Source of the DNA: Chamaecrista fasciculata
Lineage: Eukaryota > Streptophyta > Magnoliopsida > Fabales > Fabaceae
Length of the DNA: 64,000 bases
Direction of reading: 5' to 3'
Assembly: GCA_003254925.1 (NCBI GenBank)
Contig: QANZ01021572.1
Span: 64,002-128,001, forward strand
How positions within the stretch are numbered: position 1 is the stretch's first letter; every line of letters begins with the position of its first letter. Below, one piece after another: positions 45,095 to 57,000 of this stretch. The translations under genes and the position numbers were made by a program. The notes beneath the pieces are model-generated. The model was given only the letters and a program-made list of their open reading frames with translations. It searched no databases and was not told where the DNA came from.

Positions 45095-46965
45095 TTAGTA
45101 AACTAATATTTTGGTCCCTGAATTATACAAACGCTATTGATCTGGTCCCTAAATTTTCACGTGTGTACCACCCTGTCCTTGAATTTGTCTAACTTGTTGC
45201 AATTTGGATCTTCCATCACCCAGTCGTTCCAGAAAAGACGATATGGCTCGTTAGAGTGTTCGATTGGCATGTTAACTATNGATGGCGCCTATCTTAGTGC
45301 CTTGGGGTGCAAGATTTGATCTTGCATTTTGAGTTTAAGATATGAGCCAAATCGATTTTAATTAAAAATATTAAGTTAATATTTTAATTATAAATTTAAA
45401 TCCTCATGACTCATTCCAACCAATAGGATTTGAGGAAAAGATTTGGTTTCAAGATTTGATCTTGTAGGCCAAGATTTCGATTTGCCCTTAGGTTTTTGAA
45501 TTATAATATTAGTGTAATATTATAAATCAAAGATATTGGGAATCCTTATCCAAGATTTGAGGGATTCACTAAATGGTTTAGTGAAACCCAAACTCTAGGA
45601 ATGAGAAGCTATATAAGCACACATATAGGAAGCAAGTCGCCTAAGGCATAATTTTGTGAGACAAAATTGCCAAGTTCATTCTCTAGAGAGAGAAGAAAGT
45701 CGCCTACCTGGTTTTAGAGAGAGAAAGTCAAGTTCTTCTCTTAGAGAGAGAATTTCGACCCAAACCCTAAAACACTTGGTTTTGTGTGTTTGTTTTTGCG
45801 CCACTCTTGGGAATTCAAGAAAGGGTTCTTGAATTTCCCACTTTTGTTTTGAAGATTCAAGAAGTGCTCTTGAGTCTTACCGTTTGTTCTTGAGTGTTCA
45901 AGAACTGATCTTGAACATTCAAGACTCGTAGATAAAGTTCCCGTTTTCACTTGGGAAGAAGTGAAGGAGGCTAGCACCTGGGCATCTGCCAAACTGCTCA
46001 TGTGGATCACCGGCAGAGGAAGGACACTTGGAGTGGACTTCTCAATTCGCAAGTTCATCCGCACCGATAGAAATTTGGTAAATCACTTTCTTTAACTAAT
46101 ATAAATGTTGATAGTGGATCCTGGAAGGAATCATAGGGAAGCCAAAAATTTTAATTTACCGTATTTTCCACTGCGCTGACCCTATGATTTCCCAACACTA
46201 TTTTGACGCCGTTTCTCACCAAGATGTTTTAGCTCATCGACAATTACACCATCAACGGTGTGATTTCCTAGCACGAAGACAGATCCACTTCTATCTTTTG
46301 GAACCCTACCTTTTTCGCTAGGGATTTGCTTCCTAAAAATTTCAAGCATAATAACTTCTCCTACTTAATTAACACCTATGTGATTTTCTTGATTTATTTA
46401 TCTACTTATTCCTATGTTTTCAATCAATTGAATCTTTCTTCTTCTCCCAAGAATCTTCAATTAATTTTATATTTTCTACCTATAAATGGTAGGGATCCAA
46501 GAAAGTTGTACTTGACTGGTGGGAATTCTCGAACAAGTGTTTCCAGGAAGGTGAGGAATGGCTTCTCTGTGAAATTCAACAACTAAAGATTTCATCGCCT
46601 CTACCGGCTAACGCAAGTGCAACAGTGGCAGTTGTTGCGGTGTTGCCAATCATGTTGCTGTCAAGCTCAAATGAGGAACAAGTGATTTGGGGAGGGTCCA
46701 AAAAGAGAATGTTTAATTGATGAAGGAGCTAGCACAAGTGACAATGGGGAGGAGTGTGGGTTTTGGATTTTCCATATGGGTATTGGAACGGATGGATGGT
46801 GGAAGGACCAAATTGCAACAAGTTATACAAATTCGAGGACCAGGTTGTACACTCGCAAAAATTCAAGACCAAATCACAATGCCTATATACTTTAGGGACA
46901 AAGTTGTTTACTCTTTGTTTTTCACCATTGTTTCAAATTTTAGTTTGTTTATTGATCAGACCAAG
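45095..46965. mobile_element. Composite element: mirrored outer arms around an LTR
   Basis: The left arm (about 45110-45230: 'ctaacttgttgcaatttgga', 'tcttccatcaccc') pairs with the right arm (about 46790-46960: 'ggtggaaggaccaaattgca', 'acaagttatacaaattcgag'). Between them, about 45281-46197 is an LTR-like sequence. It has a TATA-like gctatataagcac at about 45609 and an end at gatttcccaaca near 46196, homologous to 27277-27590. This is followed by ttttgacgccgttt, which recalls a decayed tRNA primer site. A single N (45280) marks the LTR's left border. No intact coding region. Confidence 0.4.
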
Positions 46966-47216
46966 GTGATGTGATAAATAAATCATAAAGTATGGATCGT
47001 ATAATCCAATAATGGAGGCTCATGCTCTTGATCTTTTACCAAGGAGTATTATCATCTTTTGTCTTCTATAATTATTTAGAGTTTTGGTTCATCTAGGTTT
47101 AGATAGACTTCTCTTTGTGGTTATAATTATTTAGACTTTAGTATTAGGAGACTGCTCTTCATATTTATTCATTCTACTAGTTTTAATTATTAAGAATTAT
47201 GGTTAGATCTTTATAA
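46966..47216. other. Intergenic DNA, nothing recognised
   Basis: AT-rich sequence between the composite element and the foldback element at 47217. Short and without motifs I can name. Confidence 0.5.
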
Positions 47217-47621
47217 TTAGGGTAAATTACACTTTGGTACCCTGTTGTTTGACCCTATTTCACTTTGGTACCCTGTGGTTTGAAACCTGACACTTTGGTA
47301 CCCTGTGGTATTCTCCATTAATACTTTGGTACCCTTTGGGGTTATTTTATAATTTTAACCATAACAAATTTTACAAAAATTACATATTGACCCCAAATAT
47401 TTTTTAAAGTTTTCATTTTAGTCCCTAGATAATATGTATCCAGGGACCTATTTGTAATTTTTTGAAAAATTTTTGGGGTCAATATGTAATTTTTGTAAAA
47501 TTTGTTATGGTTAAAATTACAAAATAGCTCCAAAGGGTACCAAAGTGTTAACGGAGAATACCATAGGGTACCAAAGTGTCAAGTTTCAAACCACAGGGTA
47601 TCAAAGTATAATTTACCCTAA
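47217..47621. mobile_element. Foldback MITE-like element, 405 bp
   Basis: The ends are ttagggtaaattac and the complement, aatttaccctaa. The two halves are near-complete reverse complements, including the motif ctttggtaccctgtggtttg near the left end and its partner near the right. The flanks are ttataa at 47211-47216 and 47622-47627. No coding capacity; a transcript would form a roughly 180-bp hairpin. Confidence 0.75.
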
Positions 47622-47964
47622 TTATAATTATTGGGACTTTATGTGACCTCTTTTATTCAACCGATCAGTTGCGAGTTATCTATCTCTAATATTATAGTCG
47701 TCATTTCTATGAATGAGATTATTCTCGAAGTTATAATTTGCATGCTCGATCGAGGTGAATTATAGTTATAGTCTATATATGTTTGTCGGTTATAAGACAA
47801 CGATTGAATGTGGTTCTTCATGATAATTCTCCATGATCTTTTGTGAGCAAGGAAAGTTGTCATTAGATTTTTCCTCAGGGACTCCACATTCGCATCCTCT
47901 GTCTATCTTTCTTTTCTTTTTTTAATTTTCTTTATTGCTTTCTTTATTTTCTTCATATTTATAA
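47622..47964. other. Spacer between two foldback elements
   Basis: 343 bp of AT-rich DNA. I see no gene; a 76-codon minus-strand frame here has no recognisable motif. Confidence 0.5.
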
Positions 47965-48678
47965 TTAGGGTAAATTACACAAAAGAGTCTTGTGGTTTGA
48001 CCCATTTTCAGATAGAGTCCATGTAGTTTAAAAAGTGTCAAATTGGGGGTCTGTGGTTTCCTCCGTTAGCAAATAGGGTCCCAGGTGATTTTTTCCATCC
48101 AAATTAATGGGGCTAGGTTAAAATAAATTTTAAGGTGGTCTGCTTTGTAATTTAAGCGTATTTTTATTAAAACAAACTAAAGAAAGAGGACTATTTTGCA
48201 ATTTGAACTAAATCCCTCCCTTATTTCGTTTTCTCCTTCTCTCTTTCTTCTTCCCCACTCATTCCCTTGCTACCTCCTAAACCTACATACGCCTTGTCAC
48301 CCACAATCCAAAACTCCTCCTTCACTCTCTTCAAAACCCTCGATTCCGCCATCGAACCTAATTTCCCAGGCTCAGCAACACAATCGCGACTGATCTTCGG
48401 GTCCAGATCCTCCTCATCCTCCTCCACGCGACTCACGCCGTCGAATTGCAAAATAGTCCTCTTTTTTTAGTTTGTTTTAATAAAATCACGCTCAAATTAC
48501 AAAATAGTCCACCTTAAAATTTATTTTTACCTAGCTCTGTTAATTTGGATGGAAAAAATCACCTGAGACCCTATTTGTTAACGGAGGAAACCACATGCCC
48601 CTAATTTGACACTTTTTAAACCACGGGACCCTATCTGAAAATGAGTCAAACCACATGGCCCTTTTGTATAATTTACCC
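47965..48678. mobile_element. Foldback element with a GC-richer loop, about 714 bp
   Basis: The ends are ttagggtaaattac and aatttaccc, of the same family as 47217-47621. The arms of about 240 bp pair ('ttttaaaccacgggacccta' pairs with sequence near 48025-48060). The left flank is ttataa; the right side reads ccc then ttataa. The loop (about 48210-48440) is pyrimidine- and GC-richer with coding-like composition, open on both strands (67 and 76 codons), suggesting captured host sequence. No recognised protein. Confidence 0.65.
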
Positions 48679-49152
48679 TTATAATTATATAGCATTCAAC
48701 CCAACTTTATATTACAACTCAGATAATTAATTGGTACTCTTTGCACGAAGTTCCTGGTAAGATCGACCTAAGTTCTGTTTGGGGATACCCCAATTCTAAT
48801 CCAATCTCATTCAATCTTAATCTCATCCTAAGATTGGATGAACAGTACTGGTTGGGTGTTTTTTGGAACCTCCATCTCATCTCATCTCATCCACATCATC
48901 ATCTCATTCACAACATCATCTCATTTTCTCTTACAATTACTAATCTATCCCTACTTACACACCTATAATTACCTATACTTTAATACAAATATAAAAAAGA
49001 GAACTAGACAAAATAGTAATTTTACATACCCTCATTTATTACACTTATAATTTTCTCTCTCTATCTATCATTTCTCATCATTTTTTTATCTTTTCCACTC
49101 ACACATTTTTTCTCTTTCTCTCTCTCTCACACACACATACACCTCTCTCTCT
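48679..49152. other. Intergenic DNA ending in CT/CA repeats before a gap
   Basis: A short (catct)n-like run lies at about 48870-48900, and (CT)n/(CA)n microsatellite sequence at about 49105-49152. No gene. The palindromic 'ttggggatacccc' at about 48779 and 'gggggtaccccc' at about 49364 may be paired ends of an element spanning the gap. Confidence 0.4.
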
Positions 49153-49253
49153 NNNNNNNNNNNNNNNNNNNNNNNNNNNNNNNNNNNNNNNNNNNNNNNN
49201 NNNNNNNNNNNNNNNNNNNNNNNNNNNNNNNNNNNNNNNNNNNNNNNNNNNNN
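49153..49253. other. Assembly gap (Ns)
   Basis: 101 undetermined bases next to a microsatellite. Confidence 1.
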
Positions 49254-49679
49254 AATTGATAAAAATAATAATAGATATGTATTTCTTACAATTAAAAAAA
49301 TATTTAGTAGTATAAAATATAAAAATAGTATAATAAAAAGTAAAAAAAAAACAAAAAAAAAATTGGGGGTACCCCCTTAGTAATCCAGCTAGTTATTATA
49401 TGATAGCACTCACAACAAGTGATCATTAAATTCGGTGTGGTTTCCAGGGGTTCTCTCGTGAGATTAATGACTTATTGTGTCAAGTTTTTCAAAAAAATAT
49501 TTTATTTTATTATTTTATTATTTACTTATTTTATTTTCAAAAAAAATTAATAATTAAAAAATATTTTAAAATAATTATAATTATTATATTTCCTTGTTTT
49601 AAAATTCTTTCCTTTGTAGGTTGCAAAATATTTATTATTTTTATAATGACAAAAATGCTCTTGGTAATCTCAAAGTAAG
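49254..49679. other. AT-rich DNA after the gap
   Basis: Mostly A/T homopolymer-like sequence, with gggggtacccccttag at about 49365. No gene seen. Confidence 0.5.
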
Positions 49680-49975
49680 CGGTCATTTTCAATTGTATCC
49701 CTAAAATTTGTTTTGGTCAATTATAGACCAAAAGTATGTGGTCAATTCCAATTATACCCTCAAAGTTTTTTTTTTAATCAATTATACCATCATCAATCTT
49801 TTCTTTTTTGTATTGTACCCTCAATTTTTTTTGTGTCAATTATACCCCAAATTGGAAGGTATTTGGGGGTACAATTGACTCAAATGTAAAACATTAGGAG
49901 TACAATTGATTTAAAAAAACTGTGAGTATGACTAAAAATGACCGCATACTTTAGGATATCAATAGTACTTTTGCC
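49680..49975. mobile_element. Foldback element, about 296 bp
   Basis: The left arm starts aagcggtcattttcaattgt and the right arm ends with the partner 'aaaatgaccgcatacttt'. Inner motifs (tcaattatacc; ggtacaattga) pair as well. No coding region. Confidence 0.6.
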
Positions 49976-50480
49976 TTTTATAATTATGCCTAATGTGTAC
50001 ACAAAATTTTTCTCCCTATAATTCTGATGATTATAATTCTTCTTATTATTCTAATTTATATTACACAATAGTTAATATAAAGATGATGGATGGATCCAAG
50101 AGCCTAACATATCAAGTAGAGATGTCCAGCTTATAAAGTTGTCCTAGGGATTTCAAAAACTAAAATCTGAGGTCAACCAACTTGTGGAGTCTCGCAACCA
50201 ACGTACAATGGTCGAACCAATATCACAAATAAGCTTATTAAACATAACTAAAGATAGGCGTCAAGTGAAACTTACGACTAACTTTAAACATCTAGCAAAC
50301 ATTTATAGTAGGACTAAATCAAAACAAACGAAACATATAGGGCAAAAACAAAATTTGACCCAAAAACAAATTACCAAGTTTAATATTTGGTCTAAATTCA
50401 ATGGCAATGCATTTATTTTCCTTTTATGATATATATTTATATGCATTTGTCATTTACTTAATTACTTCCCATTTCAATTT
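49976..50480. other. Upstream intergenic region of the kinase gene
   Basis: No gene recognised. An 81-codon plus-strand frame (50184-50429) is Lys/Thr/Gln-rich without family motifs and I do not annotate it. Confidence 0.5.
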
Positions 50481-50543
50481 AATATAAGTGATTATGATCT
50501 CTCATTAATTAGTGACCAATTGGGTCTTCTCATTCAAAACAAA

Positions 50544-50579
<36 letters not shown>

Positions 50580-51063
50580 AGTTTTCACACATAACAACAT
50601 AACGTATGTTTCTCTCTCTTCTTTTCTTCAATTGTCTCTACGCAAAGCTCGTGTCTTTGCACCTCACACTATGACATTTGTGCATCATAATCCTCCAAAC
50701 CTCATTCCCAACCCAAAGCTCCCAATTATTAATATATATATAAACTCACTTTTCTCACTACTCTTCACTTTTTCATTCCCTCACTTTACTCTCTACTCTT
50801 CACTCTCTTCCTCTACGCTCTTTCACTCTAGTGGAGCTTTTATCATCATTTCAATCGGTACAATATTTCAAACCCCGTCTTTCAAGTATGCAAGTTTGTT
50901 TTTATTCTTTGAAATTTGATGGTTTTGTTGATTCAGCTTTAATTTGAGTTCTGATTTTTTGTATTTGTATGTTTTTTTTTTTTGTTTTTTTTCAAGCTAA
51001 ATAATATCGTGGTTTCACAAAAATGGCACTTTAATTTACAGGTGAGGACATTGTTGGGTTATT
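50481..51063 (+). promoter_or_regulatory. Promoter, 5' leader and leader intron of the kinase gene
   Basis: A (CT)n run occupies 50547-50577. A TATA-like atatatataaactcac lies at about 50735-50750, 30-odd bases before a pyrimidine-rich leader. A candidate leader intron runs from a gtatgc donor at about 50886 to the acceptor ttaatttacag at 51041, leaving about 20 bp before the ATG at 51064. Transcription start and leader splicing are inferred. Confidence 0.5.
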
Positions 51064-54000
51064 ATGGGAAAATCAAAAGGAACGAAGGAAAAGGGCAGTA
51101 GAGCCCAAAATTCGAGATGTCGAATAAATCTAAACTTGATGGGACTTTGCTTGCCATTCAAGTTCAAAAGCGACGACTCTGGTAATAATATACCGCATGG
51201 TATTCTATGAAATCAGATCCTTTAAATTTATTTCTCTATAATTCTCTGCAATTGGAAGAGTTTTGACCGTCTGATTAATTTCTTCTCCTCTATTATGATT
51301 ATGACACATGGCAACCTAATTTATAATTGAAATTGTGCGTTTTGCTCTTATGTGAGTGGAAAATTAAAGCTTGATGGGACTTTGTTTGCCTTTCAAGTTC
51401 AAAACCGATGACTCTGGTAATAATATATAACATGGTATTCTATGATATTAGACCCTCTAAATTTATTTTTCTTGAGTTCTCTGCAATTGGGAGAGTTTTG
51501 GCCGTCTGATTTCTTCTCCTCTATTATGATTTTGACACGTGGCAACCTAATTTATAAATGACATTGTGTGTTCGCTCTTGTGTGAGTGGAAAATTAATTT
51601 CAGAGAAATGCAGGGGGTCCTAACTCTAGAGGATTCGGGTTCGTATTCTATCTACCTTGCTCTTACACTACTTAGCACCAATTTTAGTTATATATTCCTA
51701 TATATATACACCATTCATTGGTCATAACAAGGCATCAAAGTTTTTCCTTTTTATCATTGTGGTCAATCATTTAATATGGTTGTGGGACACATTCTACTTG
51801 AGAGTAAAAAGTTATATGTATTAAGGTATATTACTAAGGTGTGACAATAATTATCCTGTGTCTGAGATCTAAGTGTGGAGTCGAACCATGACTCTTGGAC
51901 AGAGTTGTACAATTAACAATAACTATTACTTTAGGTCTAAAGATAAATGTTTGATCCAACAATTGATATCGCTGCCAAAGACATGATGAATTTGATTTCT
52001 ATCAGAGCAATTGTTGGGGTTTTACAAGAGGGAGAGAGATTGTTGGCTATGGTGTGACAATAGTTATCTCATTACATATAAGTAGTACATATATAGTAGA
52101 GGTATGTTTGATAATTGTGGAAGGAAGGGAAATGAGAAAAAGAGAAGGTTATAAGTCCTCATATTCCTTTTATCTTGCTTGGTTAACAACACCTCTTCCT
52201 ACTTTAAATTTATGAAGATGGAGGAAAATAAGATATTAAAGTTAGTTTTTCATTATCTTCTCCTCTAATTTTTAATTTCTCCACCAAGCTAGATAAAAAT
52301 ATCTTAATAATCTCTCCATCCCTCTCAATCTCCTTCATAATCCTCATTTTAAACATACTCTTGCTAGATGTATGTTTTAAGATAATAGTTACATTTGATC
52401 TTACAATGCAAGGTCTCTCATACATGCTAGTTTCTTTCTTAACATGTCATCATCAACTTTTTCTTTGTCACTTCATGTTGAAATGGCCAATTGATAGTCG
52501 TCCTGCTTACTCCTTACTCTCTAGTTCATTGGTCATGAAGACTGAAGAACTTGTAATAACTAATAACATCCATCTTTTCAGCCAAAACATTGGGTCCTGT
52601 TTGTTTAAAATTTGTTCAAATAAGTCAAAGGTTGTTTCTTGAAGTGAAAATAAACTAATTAGAGAAAATTAAAATGGCTGGAGTCAAAGTAGTAAAATGA
52701 AATTGCGGAATGGCTTTCATTTAGGGTTATTTTCAGTGGATCATCATCATCTATATAAGTCCTAGCTTACAGATAGTTGTAAGTATCTATATCATAATCA
52801 TATTATTCTTACCTCAAATTCTCATAATCTCATCATTTGTTGTCAATTGAGTTTTCCATACTTCAACAACCAAAAATAATCAAAGTCTTTTCTCATTAGG
52901 TAGCGTCGTCTAAATAGATCAATTAACATCGTGTTTTATCTTTGTACGTTTTCATAATTTTCCCTGCTTCAATTAAAAAATTAAAAGAAATTAAAAAAGT
53001 GTCTTCTCCTGTGGCTTCCGATTGACTTTTGGTTGATGATGAATGTGCTAGCTTTTAGGAATTTAACTTCCTTAAATAGTCATCAATTTGAATTTTCTTC
53101 AATAAGAAATACTTCAGGAATTTTCTTCCCTAAGCGTGGTTTCTATATTGCAATTGGAAATGAAAAGAAAGAAAATTCACCACAACCTTAATTGCCTTCC
53201 TTTTTATTCCTTGTCCAATTGATATGATATATGTAATGATTATGAATTATATGCCTAATCCCTCTTGCAATAGCAAATTTATGAATATATATATATATAT
53301 ATATGTCATAATTTCTTGTTTGTTTGTTAATGCAGAAACTAAATCTTCAAAAGAAACGAAGGGCAAATCAATAATTATTGAACAATCAAACAACACAAAC
53401 GAGGAAATGAAATTCTCTTCCAATCTTCGAAGTTTTTCCTTTGAAGTGCTCAAGGAAGTAACCAAGGGTTTTAACAATGATAACATTATTGGACGTGGAG
53501 GCTTTGGTTGTGTTTTCAAAGGTTGGCTCAATCAAAATTATGGGATCACTCGTTCAAAATCAAGAACGGATATTCCTGTTGCAGTAAAGATCCTAAACCA
53601 TGATGGACTTCAAGGCCATCGAGAATGGCTAGTATGTTACCTCATAAACCCTAACTATATTATATATCTAGAGTAAACTAATATAATTTGATCTCTAAAA
53701 GATTATTGAGTTGACAATTCGGTTTCTGAAACATTGAAATATAATATATAGTTTAATTCATCCTTGAAAGATTAAAAGTTACTTAATAGTATACTGTTTA
53801 AATCTTTCAGGGACTAAATTGTGCATTTCAATCCTTTAGGGGCACAATTGTCAACTTAATGATCTTTCAAGGATTGAATTGTTATTTTACTAGTATGTTA
53901 CCTCATAAACCCTAACTATTTATATATAAAGAGAGTAAACTAACAATTCAATCCCTGTAAGATTACCGAGTTGACAATTCGGTCTCTGAAACATTGAAAT

Positions 54001-57000
54001 ATATAGTTTAATCCTTGAAAGATTAAAAGTTACTAAATAGTATACTATTTAAATCTTTCAGAGACTAAACTGTGTATTTTAATCTTTCAATGATTGAATT
54101 GTTATTTTACTATATATATATGTGTGTGCGTGTGTTTCTTTACATGCTAGCTAGCTATTTATTTGTACTTCTATTTAATTATTTGCATTTACTTGCTCAT
54201 TTAAGAAGATTGAGGGATACTATATATATATATTGTTTTTGTGTTTCACTATTATATAATATATATTGTCCTGCGCAGGCTGAAGTGAATTATCTGGGTG
54301 AGCTTATTCATCCAAATGTGGTCAAACTAATAGGTTATTGCATTGAGGGTGATCAAAGGTTACTGGTGTATGAGTTTATGGCTCGAGGCAGCTTAGAGAA
54401 TCATCTGTTTAGAAGTATGTCTCTCAAACTTTTCTATATTTTTTCGATTCTTCCATGTAAATACTAAGCTATAAAATTATATGTGGTATTTATATATAGA
54501 TGCTAAAGGGTGTGAGATGAAGAATAATTAATAATGTGGTATTATTTATGCATGGCAGGATCTTTGCCACTTCCATGGACCTTGAGACTGAAAATTGTGT
54601 TAGGTGCTGCCAAGGGCCTCGCATTTTTGCATGAAGAAGCAGATAGGACTGTGATATTTCGAGATTTTAAGACGTCTAATATCCTTTTGGATTCGGTTAG
54701 TATATATATATTCCTAAATTATACTAAAATCTCTTGAGATTTAGGCCTCGGTAGATATTCTTATGAATTTTAAAACTTGACAGACAGATAGATTCTTTGC
54801 GTTCTTAACTGTGTTCATTTATTAGGACTCTAAGTTTTAAAGGTTGACAAACATATTGATCCCCTGGGCTTTCAAATAAGTTGATAGACACAACCCTTGA
54901 ATTTTCAGTTTCAATCACTCAATATCCCTCAATAGTTTCACTTTTTTTAAAACTCAAAAATTTTAAATGAGTAAAGTTGAAAATTAAAGAAATCTTTCTG
55001 TCAAGATTTTAAAACTTAGAAGCTCTTATTAGCCTATATATACATATATGGTTTTACGTCTTTTAATTGGATGATAACGTTTTCTTTATATATCAGGAAT
55101 ATAATGCAAAACTATCTGATTTTGGACTTGCCAAAGATGGTCCAGTGGGAGATTGTTCTCATGTCTCTACTAGAGTGATGGGAACTTATGGCTATGCTGC
55201 TCCTGAGTATATAATGACAGGTTAGTTATATTATTAATTATATGGATGCATTAATATAATCAACTATTTTTAGTCATCCATTATTAATTAATGAGTTCAT
55301 GTTGATATATATCAAACTGCATGCTGTGCACTCTGATGATGGTGTTTTATAATCCTTTATTTGGATATGTTTCCCTCTAAAACCTAGCTAAAAGACCTAC
55401 ATTTACTGACAAAGTTGTCCCCAACCCAATTAGTAGTTAGATTCTTTAAATATAATGTAGACTCTCGAGTTTGAATTAGGTTGTTTGTACAAAAAAAAAA
55501 AAAAACTTTTTTTAATTGAGACGAAACTTATTTCAGTGATTTCTATACCAGGCCACCTAGTACTTAAAAAAAATAAACATTCCTTTAACTTTAAAAAAAA
55601 AAAATGCTTCATTCACATTCAATGATGAACAATCAAAGATATAAGTTACCTACATTATTTGAAAAAACATTTTTTAAGCTGAAGGGGAGTATGTGTTGGG
55701 TTTAGAAATAATAAACGTGAGCATTGGATAGTTTTTTATTATTATTATACTGAATAACCTTTGGATTGCTTTTCTTCAAACTTGTAACCATTATGTTTAC
55801 AAGGCATGGCATAATGCTGAAGATGGATAGTATATAATTAACTAGATAATCTTAATATGAAGAAGTAATATATACCTTATACATAGAACCAACTCCATTT
55901 AATTAAGAAAATTACAAGAAGGCCCTTGTGATTTGACCGAGTTACAGAAAGGGTCCATATGATTTAAGAAGTTGCAAATAAAGGCATATAGTTTGCTCCA
56001 TTAACAAAAAGGGTTTTGGGAGGTATTTTCCATCCAAAACAAACGAAATCAAGACAATGTGCAGCTCACGTGACTTATTTCCACATACCAAATCTCTACT
56101 TTCTCCTCCATTGTGTAGAAATCGAACCCTATCTCCACATCTTCGCAAACCCTAACTCCCATTCTCACCATTTTCTTCATTCTCGAACTCTAATTCTCAG
56201 AAATTAAGGATTGAGTATGTAGAAATGGGTCACGTGAGTTGCACATTGTCCTAATTCCATTAATTCTGAGTGACAAAATACCTCCTACAGGGACCCTTTT
56301 GTTTAACGAAGCAAACCACAAGTCTTTATTTATCACTTTTTAAACCACAGAGACTCAATTTATAAATGAGTCAAACCACAAGGATCTTCTATGTAGTTTA
56401 CTCTTTAATTAATTTTCACTGTCAAAATTATATAGTTATTCTTAGATATATCTCTTCCCATTTGCTATCTCCATGACCATGGATAAAATATTACTAATGC
56501 AATAGATTGAAGAATCATCATCACTACTAACATGGTATCTAAACCTATATTCTTCTGTACATGGGTTTCCAATTGTCATACAAAAAAGTCTCCTAATGTT
56601 TGTTCTGCACACATATATACATATACAAATACAACCACACATGCATATTTATTGCTCATATGATCATTTTCTTTTCGATCAGTTGAAATCCTTTAATTAA
56701 TGTCTACATTATCTGATAATAATTAGAACACCAACAAGTGATTGGTTGGGGTCTTAAAGTGATAGATAGTGATAGGTAACCAATCTCCGTAGATAATATC
56801 GTCTTGAGTTTAAGTCTGCTTATAGACATTCTTATTAGACTATATATGTTTAATTTCCCGAATTATGAACTTTTTAACTCAAATAAGAATTATTAATTTT
56901 TACTTAGACTACCCTAAAACGGATAAAGAGAGATTTCTCGTGGTCATTAAAAGAGAAAATAAATTATTTGATCTCTGAATTTACATCGATCCAATTAATT

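Noticed and set aside
48267..48470. Independent small gene in the foldback loop
   Set aside because: The frame starts in the loop and runs into the inverted arm; captured sequence is more likely.
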